DNA of 56,685 nucleotides, from contig JAMWCF010000003.1 in the NCBI GenBank assembly GCA_023818695.1, forward strand, positions 1 through 56,685, in the 5' to 3' direction. Within the stretch, counting starts at the first letter, position 1, and every line of letters starts with the position of its first letter. This document shows, piece by piece, positions 23,673-33,783 of this stretch. The notes below the pieces were generated by a model that did no database searches, was not told the origin of the DNA, and saw only the letters and a list, made by a program, of their open reading frames with translations. The translations under genes were made by a program, and so were the position numbers. Source of the stretch: Candidatus Omnitrophota bacterium (lineage in GTDB: Bacteria > Omnitrophota > Koll11 > 1-14-0-20-64-10).

Positions 23673-23683
23673 TCTTGTTCGCC

Positions 23684-23756
23684 GGGCCCGTAGCTCAGCG
23701 GTTAGAGCAGGTCACTCATAATGACTTGGTCCCTGGTTCGAATCCAGGCGGGCCCA
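23684..23756 (+). tRNA. tRNA-Ile(CAU), lysidine type
   Basis: A cloverleaf with acceptor GGGCCCG/CGGGCCC, D-arm GCTCAGCGGTTAGAGC, anticodon loop CTCATAA (CAU) and T-arm CCTGG-TTCGAAT-CCAGG. The surrounding sequence (AGAGCAG, ACTCATAAT, CTTGGTC) matches the minor isoleucine tRNA whose C34 is changed to lysidine by TilS, rather than elongator or initiator Met. CCA is not encoded. The 3' end lies 1 bp from the convergent rpoD stop. Confidence 0.85.
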
Positions 23757-23757
23757 A

Positions 23758-25422
<1,665 letters not shown>

Positions 25423-25433
25423 CCTTTTCAACC

Positions 25434-27203
25434 TCACCTAAAAGACGTTGTTTTGATCAACCGGTTCATCTCCAGAACCAACAAGACCGCCTTTTCCTGA
25501 TCGCCCGCCTCTTCCGCCTGCCGAATGGAAGCCTTCAAGGACTCCACCGACGCTTTTCGCCGCTCCTCCTCGATCCGGCGAAGGAGGTCATTGACGGTCC
25601 ACTCTTTTTCCTCCTCCTCCACCGTGTCCGCCCATGCCAGCCACCGCACGAACCTGCTCTGCGCGTCACCGGCATCCCGGCCCAGAGCGTCGACGATCCG
25701 TCGGTGATCCTCCGGCAGCTGCTGTTCCGAGAACCGCTCCGTCAGCCATTCGATGACCCGGCGAACAAGGGGGTCCTGAATCATCTGGGTGGACAGACGA
25801 TCCGCCACCAGAGCCATCCTCTGCGGATTCTCCATCAGCAAACCGGCCAGTGATTCCTCGGCTGTCGGGACCGACGCGGAAACAGCTTCCGCCGCCGTCA
25901 GCGAGGAGGGCTTCCACCTAGCATCCAGCTTGACCTTTCCCAATTCCGTCCACAGGAGATCCTCGGCGACGCCTAAAAGATCGCCGAGCCGTCTGATGTA
26001 CTCACCCCTCTGGATCGTGTTGGCGACCCTTTTGATGGTCGGCAGCATCTCCTCACAGATTCGGACCCGCCCTTCCATCATTTTCGGGTCAAACCGTTTT
26101 TTCAAGAGGTTCAGCTTATAATCGAAAAGATCTTCCGAACCCTGAATCGCCTTGGCGAAGGCCTTGATCCCCTGCGTCCGGATCATGGAGTCGGGGTCCA
26201 GCCCCTCCGGTAATCCCGCCACCTTGACCCGCATCTGGCCCGCCAGCAGGAGGTCCAGCCCCCTCAAGGTGGCCATCTCTCCGGCGTAATCCCCGTCGTA
26301 GACCATCACCACATTCTTGGTATACCGGCGGATCAGCTGAATCTGGGACTCCGTCAAACTGGTCCCCATGGAGGCAACCACGTTGCGGATCCCCTGCTGG
26401 TAAGGGGCGATCATGTCCAAATACCCCTCCACCACGATGCAGAAATCCTTTTCCCGGATATGAGGCGCTGCCAGGTGAATCCCGTAAAGGATCTTTCCCT
26501 TGACGTAAAGCTCCGTTTCCGGGGAGTTCAGGTACTTCGGGCCTTCCTCGTCGAAGACCCTTCCTCCGAAGGCGATCACCCGCCCTCTGGTGTCCCAGAT
26601 CGGGAAGACGACCCTGTTGCGGAACCGATCATACCATCCAGCCTTCCCTTCGCGGGCGACGGCCAGACCGGCCCGTTCCAACACCTGGGGAGTCAACCCC
26701 TCGCCGGCCGCCTTCTGCAGGAACCGATCCCAGCCGGAGGGGGCATAACCGACCGAGAAAGTCTCCCATGTCTCCTCGGTCAAACCTCTCTTTTTGAGAT
26801 ATGCCCTCGCCGCCTCCCCTTCCGGCGACATCAGAAGCTCCTGGAAAAACCGGGCCGCCGATTCATGCGCCTGGTATAGCTTCAGATGGGCGTTCGTTTT
26901 CCTGCCGCCGCGGCCGAAGCTGATCTCCAGACCGGCCTTCTGGGCCAACAGTTCAACCGCCTCCGGGAACTCCATATGCTCATGCTTCATCACAAAGGAG
27001 ACCATGTCTCCTCCCGCGCCGCACCCATAGCAGATGAAAAACTGCTTGTGCGGATAGATCATGAAGGAGGGAGTCTTCTCCGGATGAAACGGGCAGAGCG
27101 CTTTGAAATTCTTGCCTGATCTGCGCAGGGTGACGTATCCCCCGACCACCTCCACAATGTCCAGACGATCCTGGATCTCCCGGAGCGTCCGATCAGAGAT
27201 CAT
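25434..27203 (-). CDS. dnaG: DNA primase
   Basis: The replication primase of 589 aa. The N-terminal CHC2 zinc finger (CPFHPEKTPSF to FICYGCGAGGD) is followed by the RNA polymerase domain with VEGYLDMIA and the TOPRIM acidic motif VVMVYDGDYAGE, then a C-terminal helicase-interacting region of low conservation. The gene lies between cvpA and rpoD. The frame is intact and the length normal. Confidence 0.95.
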   Translation of the reverse strand: MISDRTLREIQDRLDIVEVVGGYVTLRRSGKNFKALCPFHPEKTPSFMIYPHKQFFICYGCGAGGDMVSFVMKHEHMEFPEAVELLAQKAGLEISFGRGGRKTNAHLKLYQAHESAARFFQELLMSPEGEAARAYLKKRGLTEETWETFSVGYAPSGWDRFLQKAAGEGLTPQVLERAGLAVAREGKAGWYDRFRNRVVFPIWDTRGRVIAFGGRVFDEEGPKYLNSPETELYVKGKILYGIHLAAPHIREKDFCIVVEGYLDMIAPYQQGIRNVVASMGTSLTESQIQLIRRYTKNVVMVYDGDYAGEMATLRGLDLLLAGQMRVKVAGLPEGLDPDSMIRTQGIKAFAKAIQGSEDLFDYKLNLLKKRFDPKMMEGRVRICEEMLPTIKRVANTIQRGEYIRRLGDLLGVAEDLLWTELGKVKLDARWKPSSLTAAEAVSASVPTAEESLAGLLMENPQRMALVADRLSTQMIQDPLVRRVIEWLTERFSEQQLPEDHRRIVDALGRDAGDAQSRFVRWLAWADTVEEEEKEWTVNDLLRRIEEERRKASVESLKASIRQAEEAGDQEKAVLLVLEMNRLIKTTSFR

Positions 27204-27274
27204 GGAGCCGCATTCCTTTCAACGAGTCGACTGTCTTTTTGAGCGTGCAGGCGTAGCGCGGGAACGTCGCCGAG

Positions 27275-27814
27275 TCACGATGCCGGAGCACGAAAACCGG
27301 ACCAGATGTGGTGAACCCACGGCGTGGCGGCGGAGTAAACCGCCGGAGCCACCCGGACCATGGCGTGCCCTGTCAAGGAGTGCTGTTCAATCGAAGCGCT
27401 CAAGTACTCCGAAGGAAGCTGGCTGCAAATCACCAAAATCACACTGGTGACAAACCCGGCTCTGATGAGACCGACCGCCAAACCGCCTATCTGGGCGAGT
27501 TTCGGCTGGAACGACACCTGCACCAACTTTTCCAGCAACCGGAGTCCCCTCGTGACGGCGAAGTACCCGACGAGAATTAAACTCACCATGACAAGGGCCT
27601 TGGCCCACTCTTCGGAGAGAAACGTCCACTTTCCGATAAAGCCGCCTATTCCGTGAAACAACCCGAAACTGACAAAGAACCCCACGAGTACGCCGGCCAA
27701 TTTCAGAAGCTCGGGAGCAAGTCCGAGCTTAAAACCGACGTAACCCATTCTGATAAAAAGAATTATAGAAAATAAATCAACCCAGTTAAAGTGAATAATC
27801 TTAGATTCTCCCAC
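27275..27814 (-). CDS. CvpA family membrane protein
   Basis: An inner-membrane protein of 179 aa with about four hydrophobic helices (for example LLKLAGVLVGFFVSFGLF and AKALVMVSLILVGYF) and the family-typical start NWVDLFSIILFIRMGYVGFKLG. CvpA proteins are linked to colicin V production in E. coli and to envelope homeostasis elsewhere; the biochemical function is not settled. It is transcribed towards dnaG with a 71-bp gap. Confidence 0.8.
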   Translation of the reverse strand: MGESKIIHFNWVDLFSIILFIRMGYVGFKLGLAPELLKLAGVLVGFFVSFGLFHGIGGFIGKWTFLSEEWAKALVMVSLILVGYFAVTRGLRLLEKLVQVSFQPKLAQIGGLAVGLIRAGFVTSVILVICSQLPSEYLSASIEQHSLTGHAMVRVAPAVYSAATPWVHHIWSGFRAPAS

Positions 27815-27932
27815 GCCCCTTATAGAAGGAGAATGTTGAGTTTTATCAAAGTATACCCGACCGAGTTAAACAATGTCAAGGGAGGCAGAAAATAACTTCT
27901 TATCCTGATTGGCGTTAGCTAAACTAAAAAGG

Positions 27933-28688
27933 CTAGGGTTCCTGGATCCTAGAGAGGAACTTTTCGGCCTCGAAGGAGGGTTCCATCACCTTGAGCTGGT
28001 TGACCAGGGTCAGCAGGCGTTGCAGTATGGCCCCGTCCCGTTCCCCTTTGAGCCATCTGGAGTAGAGGTCAAGAAACTCATCCTGGACTTGCTGGTAAGG
28101 GATCTTTTTTTCCAGCTCCCGGACCTGTTCCTGAAGCTCCGCCATTTCGTTTTCATGCAGGCGGTAGCTAAAATGGAAATAAGTCGAGCGCATGGCCGAC
28201 AGGATCGACAGGTATCTTTCGGTCCCGGACGCCAATTTGGTATGGATATCGGCAAGGGCCGTCGGCTTTCTGTAAATCCGGCGGTTGCATTCGCAGGCAT
28301 GGGAGTAATACCTTTTCATTCGTAGAACCTCCGCCTGCTTCTCCTGCCAGATATGGTGAAAAACCCCCAGCGAAACCAGCAGATCGTCGGCGTTGACCTT
28401 ATAAATCCAGTAAGCCCGGTAACGGTCTTCCGTCTTGGAAACCGCCTGAAAAATCTCCTCGTCATAGCGGGAGAGAACCTCTGAAATGGAGGAGAGATAG
28501 ACGGGATCGAGATAGGCGGTCAGCAGACCAGCAAGATAGGCATTGACGTCCTCATCGGTTGAACCCGGCGCCGACTCCAATTTCATGCGCAGCCGGGTCT
28601 TCAAGAGCATTTCCACCAACCGCCCGTAGACCTGCTCCTCCCGCTTACCCTGGATCTCGTAATATCGGGTATTCAGATGAAACGCCAT
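27933..28688 (-). CDS. Conserved helical protein of unknown function
   Basis: A cytosolic 251-aa protein without signal or membrane segment and not recognised as a named family. It begins MAFHLNTRYYEIQGKREEQV and has a central TEDRYRAYWIYKVNADD stretch, a SHACECNRR cysteine pair and a late coiled coil (ENEMAELQEQVRELEKKIP). Strong aromatic and charged blocks suggest a real folded protein rather than noise. It is the last gene of a three-gene unit with a small DNA-binding-like protein and a membrane protein, 23 bp after the latter. The role is unknown. Confidence 0.7.
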   Translation of the reverse strand: MAFHLNTRYYEIQGKREEQVYGRLVEMLLKTRLRMKLESAPGSTDEDVNAYLAGLLTAYLDPVYLSSISEVLSRYDEEIFQAVSKTEDRYRAYWIYKVNADDLLVSLGVFHHIWQEKQAEVLRMKRYYSHACECNRRIYRKPTALADIHTKLASGTERYLSILSAMRSTYFHFSYRLHENEMAELQEQVRELEKKIPYQQVQDEFLDLYSRWLKGERDGAILQRLLTLVNQLKVMEPSFEAEKFLSRIQEP

Positions 28689-28711
28689 ACCGATGGGTCC
28701 GATGCTTATTA

Positions 28712-29059
28712 TTATACAAGTCCCGACCGGTTTCTCTTCGGCTGTGCTTTCGGAACACCTCTGGCCGGCTCCTTGGGCGAAAAGTCAGACGGCGGCAGCA
28801 GTTGCTGCGTCGATTCTACGGATGTATTCTGCGGTGCTGTCGCTTGGGCGTCCGTCGGCGGCACGCCCATCCTCGAGCTCATCAGCAGAACCCCGAGGGC
28901 CATGCCCATCCCCAGCATCAGCCACGGTAAAACTCTATTCATCAGGGTCGGCTGCTTCACTCGGATGGCATGCTTCGGGAACCTCCACGGAACCGTTGGA
29001 TCCCAGGAGCCGGACGGTACCGGAAAATTATCCCCGTAATAATCCGACACCGTGCTCAC
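28712..29059 (-). CDS. Small single-pass membrane protein, unknown
   Basis: A 115-aa protein with a hydrophilic N-terminus (MSTVSDYYGDNFPVPSGSWDP), one hydrophobic helix (about 41-62, NRVLPWLMLGMGMALGVLLM) and a proline/glutamine-rich C-terminal tail ending in basic residues. Its topology is probably N-in with the tail in the periplasm. Its ATG overlaps the stop of the upstream DNA-binding-like gene (4 bp). No homologous family was recognised. Confidence 0.6.
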   Translation of the reverse strand: MSTVSDYYGDNFPVPSGSWDPTVPWRFPKHAIRVKQPTLMNRVLPWLMLGMGMALGVLLMSSRMGVPPTDAQATAPQNTSVESTQQLLPPSDFSPKEPARGVPKAQPKRNRSGLV

Positions 29060-29349
29060 GGCTTCAACAGCTCCCCGGCCAAGCGCTTGGCTTCCGGCAG
29101 ACCGGCGGCCAGTTTCTTGACCAACCTTTCCTCCAAATCCTGATCCGACCGCAAACCCTCCCCCGTGACGCCAGACCTGCGCAACAGATCGATCAGCGCC
29201 GAAATCACCCGTGTGCGCGGAAACTTGACCCCGGTTGAGAAAAGGGCGTCCTTGCCCATCTTGTCCAGATAGTCAACCTGCTCCCTGTCCAGGAAGGTGA
29301 CGACCCTGTGGACCTGCTTGCCCTGCTCCATTCTCGCGTTGCTTTTCAT
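29056..29349 (-). CDS. Small ribbon-helix-helix-like protein, putative regulator
   Basis: A 97-aa protein starting MKSNARMEQGKQVHRVVTFLD from the ATG at 29349, which has GGAGG 6 bp upstream; the longer open frame to 29487 runs through a hairpin and operator and is not used. The pattern of a beta-strand (VHRVVTFLD), helix (REQVDYLDKMGKDAL) and second helix (PRTRVISALIDLLRRSG) is ribbon-helix-helix-like. The family call is tentative. An inverted repeat upstream (29490-29516) could be its operator. It heads the three-gene unit. Confidence 0.6.
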   Translation of the reverse strand: MKSNARMEQGKQVHRVVTFLDREQVDYLDKMGKDALFSTGVKFPRTRVISALIDLLRRSGVTGEGLRSDQDLEERLVKKLAAGLPEAKRLAGELLKP

Positions 29350-29408
29350 GCGATTCCTCCTCGCTTGCCTCTCCGACTTATTAAATCCGCGAACTTTCCT
29401 CCAAAACA

Positions 29409-29451
29409 AAACGCCTGAAGGCAGCCACCACGTGAAAACCCTCAGGCGTTT
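29409..29451 (-). terminator. Attenuator-like hairpin before the small regulator gene
   Basis: The minus strand has AAACGCCTGA (29451-29442) and TCAGGCGTTT (29418-29409), a perfect 10-bp stem with a 23-nt loop, followed by TGTTTTGG. It resembles an intrinsic terminator but lies about 60 bp upstream of the gene start, within the leader. It could equally serve the opposite strand. Confidence 0.45.
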
Positions 29452-29489
29452 CGTCTGCACCCTTGGCGGTTCAGCCGCCGAATTCAATC

Positions 29490-29516
29490 GTAAGTATATG
29501 AAATTTAATTACTTAC
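29490..29516. promoter_or_regulatory. Inverted repeat GTAAGTA-N13-TACTTAC, putative operator
   Basis: A perfect 7-bp dyad in an AT-rich island inside otherwise GC-rich sequence, upstream of the small DNA-binding-like gene. AT-rich promoter-like words overlap it. Autoregulation by the 97-aa protein is an inference from position. Confidence 0.45.
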
Positions 29517-29524
29517 AACTTGTT

Positions 29525-29622
29525 GTCGGCCTGTAACTTTGCCCCCCGCTTCAACAGCTTTGCGAAGCGGGAGCCCTGCGGTCTAGGCAGGGGCCCCACC
29601 GTTTCCGGTGGTTTGCCTTTTT
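29525..29622 (-). ncRNA. Structured leader with GEMM-like elements, class unassigned
   Basis: Downstream of mtaB and upstream of the three-gene unit, the minus strand carries GGCAAACC followed by a GAAA tetraloop hairpin (CCACCG-GAAA-CGGTGG), then a CCCTGC/GCAGGG hairpin with CTAGACC in its loop, and a CCCGCTTC/GAAGCGGG hairpin containing CGCAAAGC. GGCAAACC, the GNRA-capped helix and CGCAAAGC are hallmarks of c-di-GMP-I (GEMM) riboswitches, but the usual GGGACGCAAAGC contiguity is broken by the middle hairpin. Read on the plus strand, the same hairpins end in TTTGCCTTTTT and could be a terminator or small RNA. Confidence 0.35.
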
Positions 29623-29642
29623 CACTGGTGCCAAATTGTCCT

Positions 29643-31001
29643 TCACCTCAAGCTTGGCACATCTTTTGCCAAATTGTCAAGGGGACCTGTTAAAAAAGGT
29701 GTAGGGCGCACCACCGTCCCGAGGAGGACCTCATCGGTGGCGCCGGTGATCATTATAGGAAGGAGTCTCCCGGCCTCATCAGGGAAGGCCTCGAATCGGA
29801 CCCGAATAAACTGGCTGGTGAACCCCGACCCGTTCTCTTCTACGAGGACCTGCTGTTCGCTGCCGATAAACCCAGCCCTGAACCGGCCTGCTGTTTCGGC
29901 CGCCGTTTGCCTCAAAACCGCCGCGCGTCGCTTGATCTCGTCGCGGGGAACGTGGTTTTTGAAAAAAGAGGCGGAGGTCCCTCCGCGACGGCTGTAGGGG
30001 AAAACGTGAACCTTCAGGAAACGAATTTCGCCGCAGAAGGCCAGGGTCTCCTCGAACTCCCGTCGGCTTTCTCCCGGAAAGCCGACGATCAGATCGGTGG
30101 TGAGCCCTAGGTCCGGCCAAAACTCCCGGACCCGGTCAACCTGGCGCCGATAATCCCCAGTGGTGTAGCCGCGATTCATCCGGGCAAGGACGGCATCGGA
30201 GCCGCTCTGAAGAGACAGGTGCAGATGGTGGCAAATCTTTGACGAGTTTTTCAACGCGTCGATCAGCCGATCGTCCAAATCGCGGGGATCCAGAGAGCTC
30301 AAGCGAACCCGGAATGAACCCGGCAGGCGGTCGATCTCTTCCATCAGATCCCCCAAAGAAGCGCCTATTTCCCATTCCCTGCCCCAGAGGCCGACGGCCA
30401 CACCGGCCACGGTCAGCTCCCGGTACCCCGCCTCCAGAAGGCGCCTGGCCTCATCGAGGATCTCCTTCATTCCCCTGCTCCTGGAGCGGCCCCTGACAAG
30501 AGGAATCTTGCAGAAGGCGCAGGAGCGGTCGCAGCCGTCCTGCACCTTCAGAAAGGCCTTGCTCCTTCCTTCAAAAGAGGAGATCGTAAGGGGGGAGTAG
30601 ACGCGGGTCAGCTCCAGCTCCAGACGGGGCTCTGCAGCCCAGGGATCGATCTCCCGGACCAGTTCGGCGATCCGGTGTTTCTGGCCGGTACCGGCCAGGA
30701 CCTTGACGCCAGGAAGCCCTTTCAACAGATCCGCGTCCCGCTGGACGAGACATCCGGTCACCAGGATCTGGGTTGCCGGCCGCTGTTTGTGGAGGTTCCG
30801 GATGGCGCACATGCATTCATTGTCGGCCGCCTGGGTCACGGTGCAGCTGTTGATCACCACCAGGTCCGCCTCCGGGGAATCCGGCGTCCGCTCCTGGTAG
30901 CCGGCTTCGAGAAGCTGTTCCCGGATCGCCTGGGTCTCGTACTGGTTAACCCGGCATCCGAACGTGATCAGCTGAAAAAATTTGACCGGCCGGTCACTCA
31001 T
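29643..31001 (-). CDS. mtaB: tRNA t6A37 methylthiotransferase MtaB
   Basis: A radical SAM methylthiotransferase of 452 aa that converts t6A37 to ms2t6A37 in tRNAs reading ANN codons. The N-terminal UPF0004 domain has ITFGCRVNQYETQ and INSCTVT with cluster cysteines. The radical SAM motif is C-x3-C-x2-C in GCDRSCAFCKIP, and a TRAM domain closes the protein. FGCRVNQ (with R) and the C-terminal layout fit MtaB rather than MiaB or RimO. The start is the ATG at 31001, overlapping the rsmE 3' end by 8 bp. Confidence 0.92.
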   Translation of the reverse strand: MSDRPVKFFQLITFGCRVNQYETQAIREQLLEAGYQERTPDSPEADLVVINSCTVTQAADNECMCAIRNLHKQRPATQILVTGCLVQRDADLLKGLPGVKVLAGTGQKHRIAELVREIDPWAAEPRLELELTRVYSPLTISSFEGRSKAFLKVQDGCDRSCAFCKIPLVRGRSRSRGMKEILDEARRLLEAGYRELTVAGVAVGLWGREWEIGASLGDLMEEIDRLPGSFRVRLSSLDPRDLDDRLIDALKNSSKICHHLHLSLQSGSDAVLARMNRGYTTGDYRRQVDRVREFWPDLGLTTDLIVGFPGESRREFEETLAFCGEIRFLKVHVFPYSRRGGTSASFFKNHVPRDEIKRRAAVLRQTAAETAGRFRAGFIGSEQQVLVEENGSGFTSQFIRVRFEAFPDEAGRLLPIMITGATDEVLLGTVVRPTPFLTGPLDNLAKDVPSLR

Positions 31002-31755
31002 TTTCCATTCCGCCCCGCAGGACATAAGAGATCAAACTCAAGGCGGCAACGGCCGCCGTCTCGCAGCGCAGCACCGTCGGCCCCAGGGAAAACCGTCTGG
31101 CCCCGGCGGCATCCGCCTGGGCGAGCTCCTCCGGCGTCAGGTCCCCTTCCGGCCCGATGATCAGCAGGATGCTTGACCGCTCTCTTCCTTTGAGGAGCCC
31201 GGCAAGCGGCTCGTGTGGCCCCTCCACGGCCGCGACCAACGCCAGATCGAATTCCTTGAATCGGCAGACGAGGCGGTCCCACGGAAGCGCCGGATCGATG
31301 AGAGGCAGATGGCTGACCTTCGACTGTTTGGCCGCCTCCACCGCAATCCGGTTCCAGCGCAGAAGCTTCTTCTTCGAGTCCTCCTGGGAGATACGGACAA
31401 CCCCGCGGGCGGTCGTGACCGGGATGATCCGCCGAACCCCGAACTGCGTCGCCTGGTCGATGATCTGATCGATCTTCCCGCTCTGGGGAATCGCCGACGC
31501 CAGGGTGATCCCCCCGGAGAGCGGCGGCAGTCTCTTTTTCTCCTTTATCTCCAGATCGATCCCCGCCCGCGGATCGACGCTCCGGACGCAGGCAACGGCT
31601 TCCGTCCCCGCGCCGTCAAAGCAGGAGACCCAGTCCCCCGGCTTGATGCGAAGCACGCGGGAGAGATGATGGGCCTCCCTCCCGCTTAATCGCAAACGGC
31701 CGTTCCCTTCCCATGCATCGGAGGGGATGTAGCACCGGGCTTTGAGCTGCGGCAT
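30994..31755 (-). CDS. rsmE: 16S rRNA (uracil(1498)-N(3))-methyltransferase
   Basis: A SPOUT-fold RNA methyltransferase of 253 aa modifying U1498 of 16S rRNA. It has an N-terminal PUA-like domain (GREAHHLSRVLRIKPGD) and the C-terminal knot with LLIIGPEGDLTPEEL, RRFSLGPTVLRCETAA and the closing LSLISYVL. It lies between the BamE-like lipoprotein (2-bp gap) and mtaB (overlap), forming a small operon. Confidence 0.93.
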   Translation of the reverse strand: MPQLKARCYIPSDAWEGNGRLRLSGREAHHLSRVLRIKPGDWVSCFDGAGTEAVACVRSVDPRAGIDLEIKEKKRLPPLSGGITLASAIPQSGKIDQIIDQATQFGVRRIIPVTTARGVVRISQEDSKKKLLRWNRIAVEAAKQSKVSHLPLIDPALPWDRLVCRFKEFDLALVAAVEGPHEPLAGLLKGRERSSILLIIGPEGDLTPEELAQADAAGARRFSLGPTVLRCETAAVAALSLISYVLRGGMENE

Positions 31756-31757
31756 TC

Positions 31758-32126
31758 CTACTCGCTTGAAACTGTTTCGGTCGGCTTTTCAACCTTCCAG
31801 CGGACCATCGTCTCCCCCTCGAAGAAAAGATGCTTGGTCCGGGAGACGTACTCCACATCGATCGGGAGATTCGGCAGGCGCCCCTTGTAGATCCACTCTT
31901 CCTTGGGAACTCCCAGCTCGTCCACCCCGAGATAGACGATGTGGTCCGGCGGCCCCCAGGAATCCAGGACCTTGTCCTTGGTGGTCCCGCGAACGAATGG
32001 CCCCCCCGTTCCAAATGGCTGTTCAGCGGCTTCCCGGGCGGTTGGAACCACAAAATCAGCGCAGCCGGCCGCCAGGACAGCCGTCAAAAATACCGCCCAG
32101 ATGCTTGTCCATTGTTGCGTTATCAC
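31758..32126 (-). CDS. BamE/SmpA-like lipoprotein
   Basis: A 122-aa lipoprotein from a GTG start at 32126 with GGAGG close upstream; the longer frame to 32189 runs antisense to no useful signal and lacks one. The signal (TQQWTSIWAVFLTAV) ends in the lipobox LAAGC with Cys at residue 22. The mature region has GTTKDKVLDSWGPPDHIVYLG, similar to the G-x(T/S)-x2-x-V-x-x-x-x-G-x-P signature of SmpA/OmlA-fold proteins such as BamE. A role at the outer membrane is likely; membership of the BAM complex is not shown. Confidence 0.65.
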   Translation of the reverse strand: MITQQWTSIWAVFLTAVLAAGCADFVVPTAREAAEQPFGTGGPFVRGTTKDKVLDSWGPPDHIVYLGVDELGVPKEEWIYKGRLPNLPIDVEYVSRTKHLFFEGETMVRWKVEKPTETVSSE

Positions 32127-32208
32127 GTTCCCTCCTTCGTATGGATCAACTCGCTCAACCGGCACCTCGTCAACCCGCTCACTCGCCAATCATTGTATCT
32201 AAAAAGCG

Positions 32209-32237
32209 AGCCCCCGGGAGGATCGCTCCCGGGGGCT
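32209..32237 (-). terminator. Intrinsic terminator of the porin gene
   Basis: The minus strand reads AGCCCCCGGGAG, a 5-nt loop, CTCCCGGGGGCT, then CGCTTTTT. The stem is a perfect 12 bp. It lies about 50 bp after the porin stop and insulates it from the lipoprotein-rsmE-mtaB unit. Confidence 0.85.
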
Positions 32238-32286
32238 TTATGATCTCTTTCCGGCACGTCAGGGTAATAACGCGCCGATCGGAGAC

Positions 32287-33738
32287 TTAGAACTTGACGC
32301 TGGCCGAACCGACGACCGTGTACGCGAGGTCATCGCCGCGAACGTTTGAGTTCGGGGCATCCTCGTAATACTGGCCAGGGATGAACCAGCCGGCACCCAA
32401 ACCGAGATCGACATCCTCGGTGTAGGCATAAACGACCTTCATATCGAGTTCGTCTCCAGCATGGCTGCTGCGTCCCTGAATCGGCTCCTCATCGAACCGG
32501 ATGTGGGAATAGCGGGCCCACACCGTGATATCCTCCATCGGCATGAAAGAAAGGTCGCCGTAGAAGAGATGCCGGTTCGTGTTGGAAGCGGTGTCGGTGG
32601 TGTCGAACGTGGTGTACAGGTTCGTCCCACCGAAACCGGCGAAGAACTCGTTGATGTAGGTGAAGAAACTGCCGCGGTACATCTGGTCCCACGACTCCAC
32701 ATCATCAACTTGCTGCTGGTTCGCTTGCGGCGTGTTTGGATTCACTCCCTCATCACCCGAGAAAAACACCCAACCGAAACCGGTGGTCGGCGTCCAGGAG
32801 CAGTCGGCCCAGGTGTAATGGGCCTCGATCAGGGCGGCATAGGCCTCCCGATCCCGCTCCAGCTGGAGCGTCCGCTCTTCCAGTTCGCCGAACTGGCCAG
32901 CACCTTCGAGATTGAGCTTCAGGTTCTGCACCGGGCTTGAGGCGATCCGCAAACCGATGGTGTGAACCCGGTTCACATCGTAGGTGGTGGTCCCAATGCT
33001 ATCGAAGAACGACAGAGCCGCGCTCTCATCGTTCTTATGGAACCAGTACGGCTCCAGTTCGGAGTTCCACTCGTCCCCGACCTTGTAGTTCACGATCACG
33101 CCGTACAGGTCCTGGTCATCGGTGCTGACACCGGTTTCGTTGATCTTGGCGATCAACCCTTCGATCGTCACCGGCGCGAAATCCAGTATCATGCGGATCG
33201 CATCATACGAATTGTACGCGCTGTGCTCCTGACCGATCTGGCCTTGGGAACCAGTCGCCACGGTCGAAAAGGCGCCGTTCGGGTCAGCCAAAAGGCCGGG
33301 GCCGACGATGAAGCCGGTGCCGTAGTTCAAATCCTGGCGACCGACCATCACCGTCAACGGTGAGTAGAGGAACTCCTTCAGAACGACATACGCGTTGTCG
33401 ATGTTGATCTGATCGGTTGCTGAAATCGCGGCGTCCCAAATCCTCTGGTTGAGCAACCGGACATGAGCGGACACGTTGTCCGTCAAGTCCGCATCCACGG
33501 TCACCCGGACCGTAGACAGAAAAAAGGAGGAGTTGTCATCGTTTGTGACAGCCCCTCCCTGAAATGCCGCGCCACCCCCAGGAACGTTGAGGTTCTTCTC
33601 CTTCAGGTCATAGTTGTGCGTGGAGATGGCTTTCAAGTCGATGTCGCCACCGACCTTGATGTTTTGCACTTCCGCGTACGCGGTACCCGCCAGGGCCACG
33701 GCGAACGCCAGAAGTCCCACGAGTAACAATTTACGCAT
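32287..33738 (-). CDS. Outer-membrane beta-barrel porin (alginate-export-like)
   Basis: A 483-aa protein with a Sec signal (MRKLLLVGLLAFAVALAGTAYA, cleavage predicted after AYA at about 22). The mature protein is rich in alternating amphipathic beta-strands with many aromatic residues at strand ends and terminates in a strand ending with F (GSASVKF), as needed for BAM recognition. Elements such as VMVGRQDLNYGTGFIVGP resemble the alginate-export porin family. Cargo cannot be predicted. It has its own promoter at about 33960-33987, a roughly 220-nt leader and a strong terminator, so it is a single-gene, probably highly expressed unit. Confidence 0.8.
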   Translation of the reverse strand: MRKLLLVGLLAFAVALAGTAYAEVQNIKVGGDIDLKAISTHNYDLKEKNLNVPGGGAAFQGGAVTNDDNSSFFLSTVRVTVDADLTDNVSAHVRLLNQRIWDAAISATDQINIDNAYVVLKEFLYSPLTVMVGRQDLNYGTGFIVGPGLLADPNGAFSTVATGSQGQIGQEHSAYNSYDAIRMILDFAPVTIEGLIAKINETGVSTDDQDLYGVIVNYKVGDEWNSELEPYWFHKNDESAALSFFDSIGTTTYDVNRVHTIGLRIASSPVQNLKLNLEGAGQFGELEERTLQLERDREAYAALIEAHYTWADCSWTPTTGFGWVFFSGDEGVNPNTPQANQQQVDDVESWDQMYRGSFFTYINEFFAGFGGTNLYTTFDTTDTASNTNRHLFYGDLSFMPMEDITVWARYSHIRFDEEPIQGRSSHAGDELDMKVVYAYTEDVDLGLGAGWFIPGQYYEDAPNSNVRGDDLAYTVVGSASVKF

Positions 33739-33783
33739 CGTGTTTTAACCCTCCCTCCCTATCTGTTAACTGCATCCTTGATG

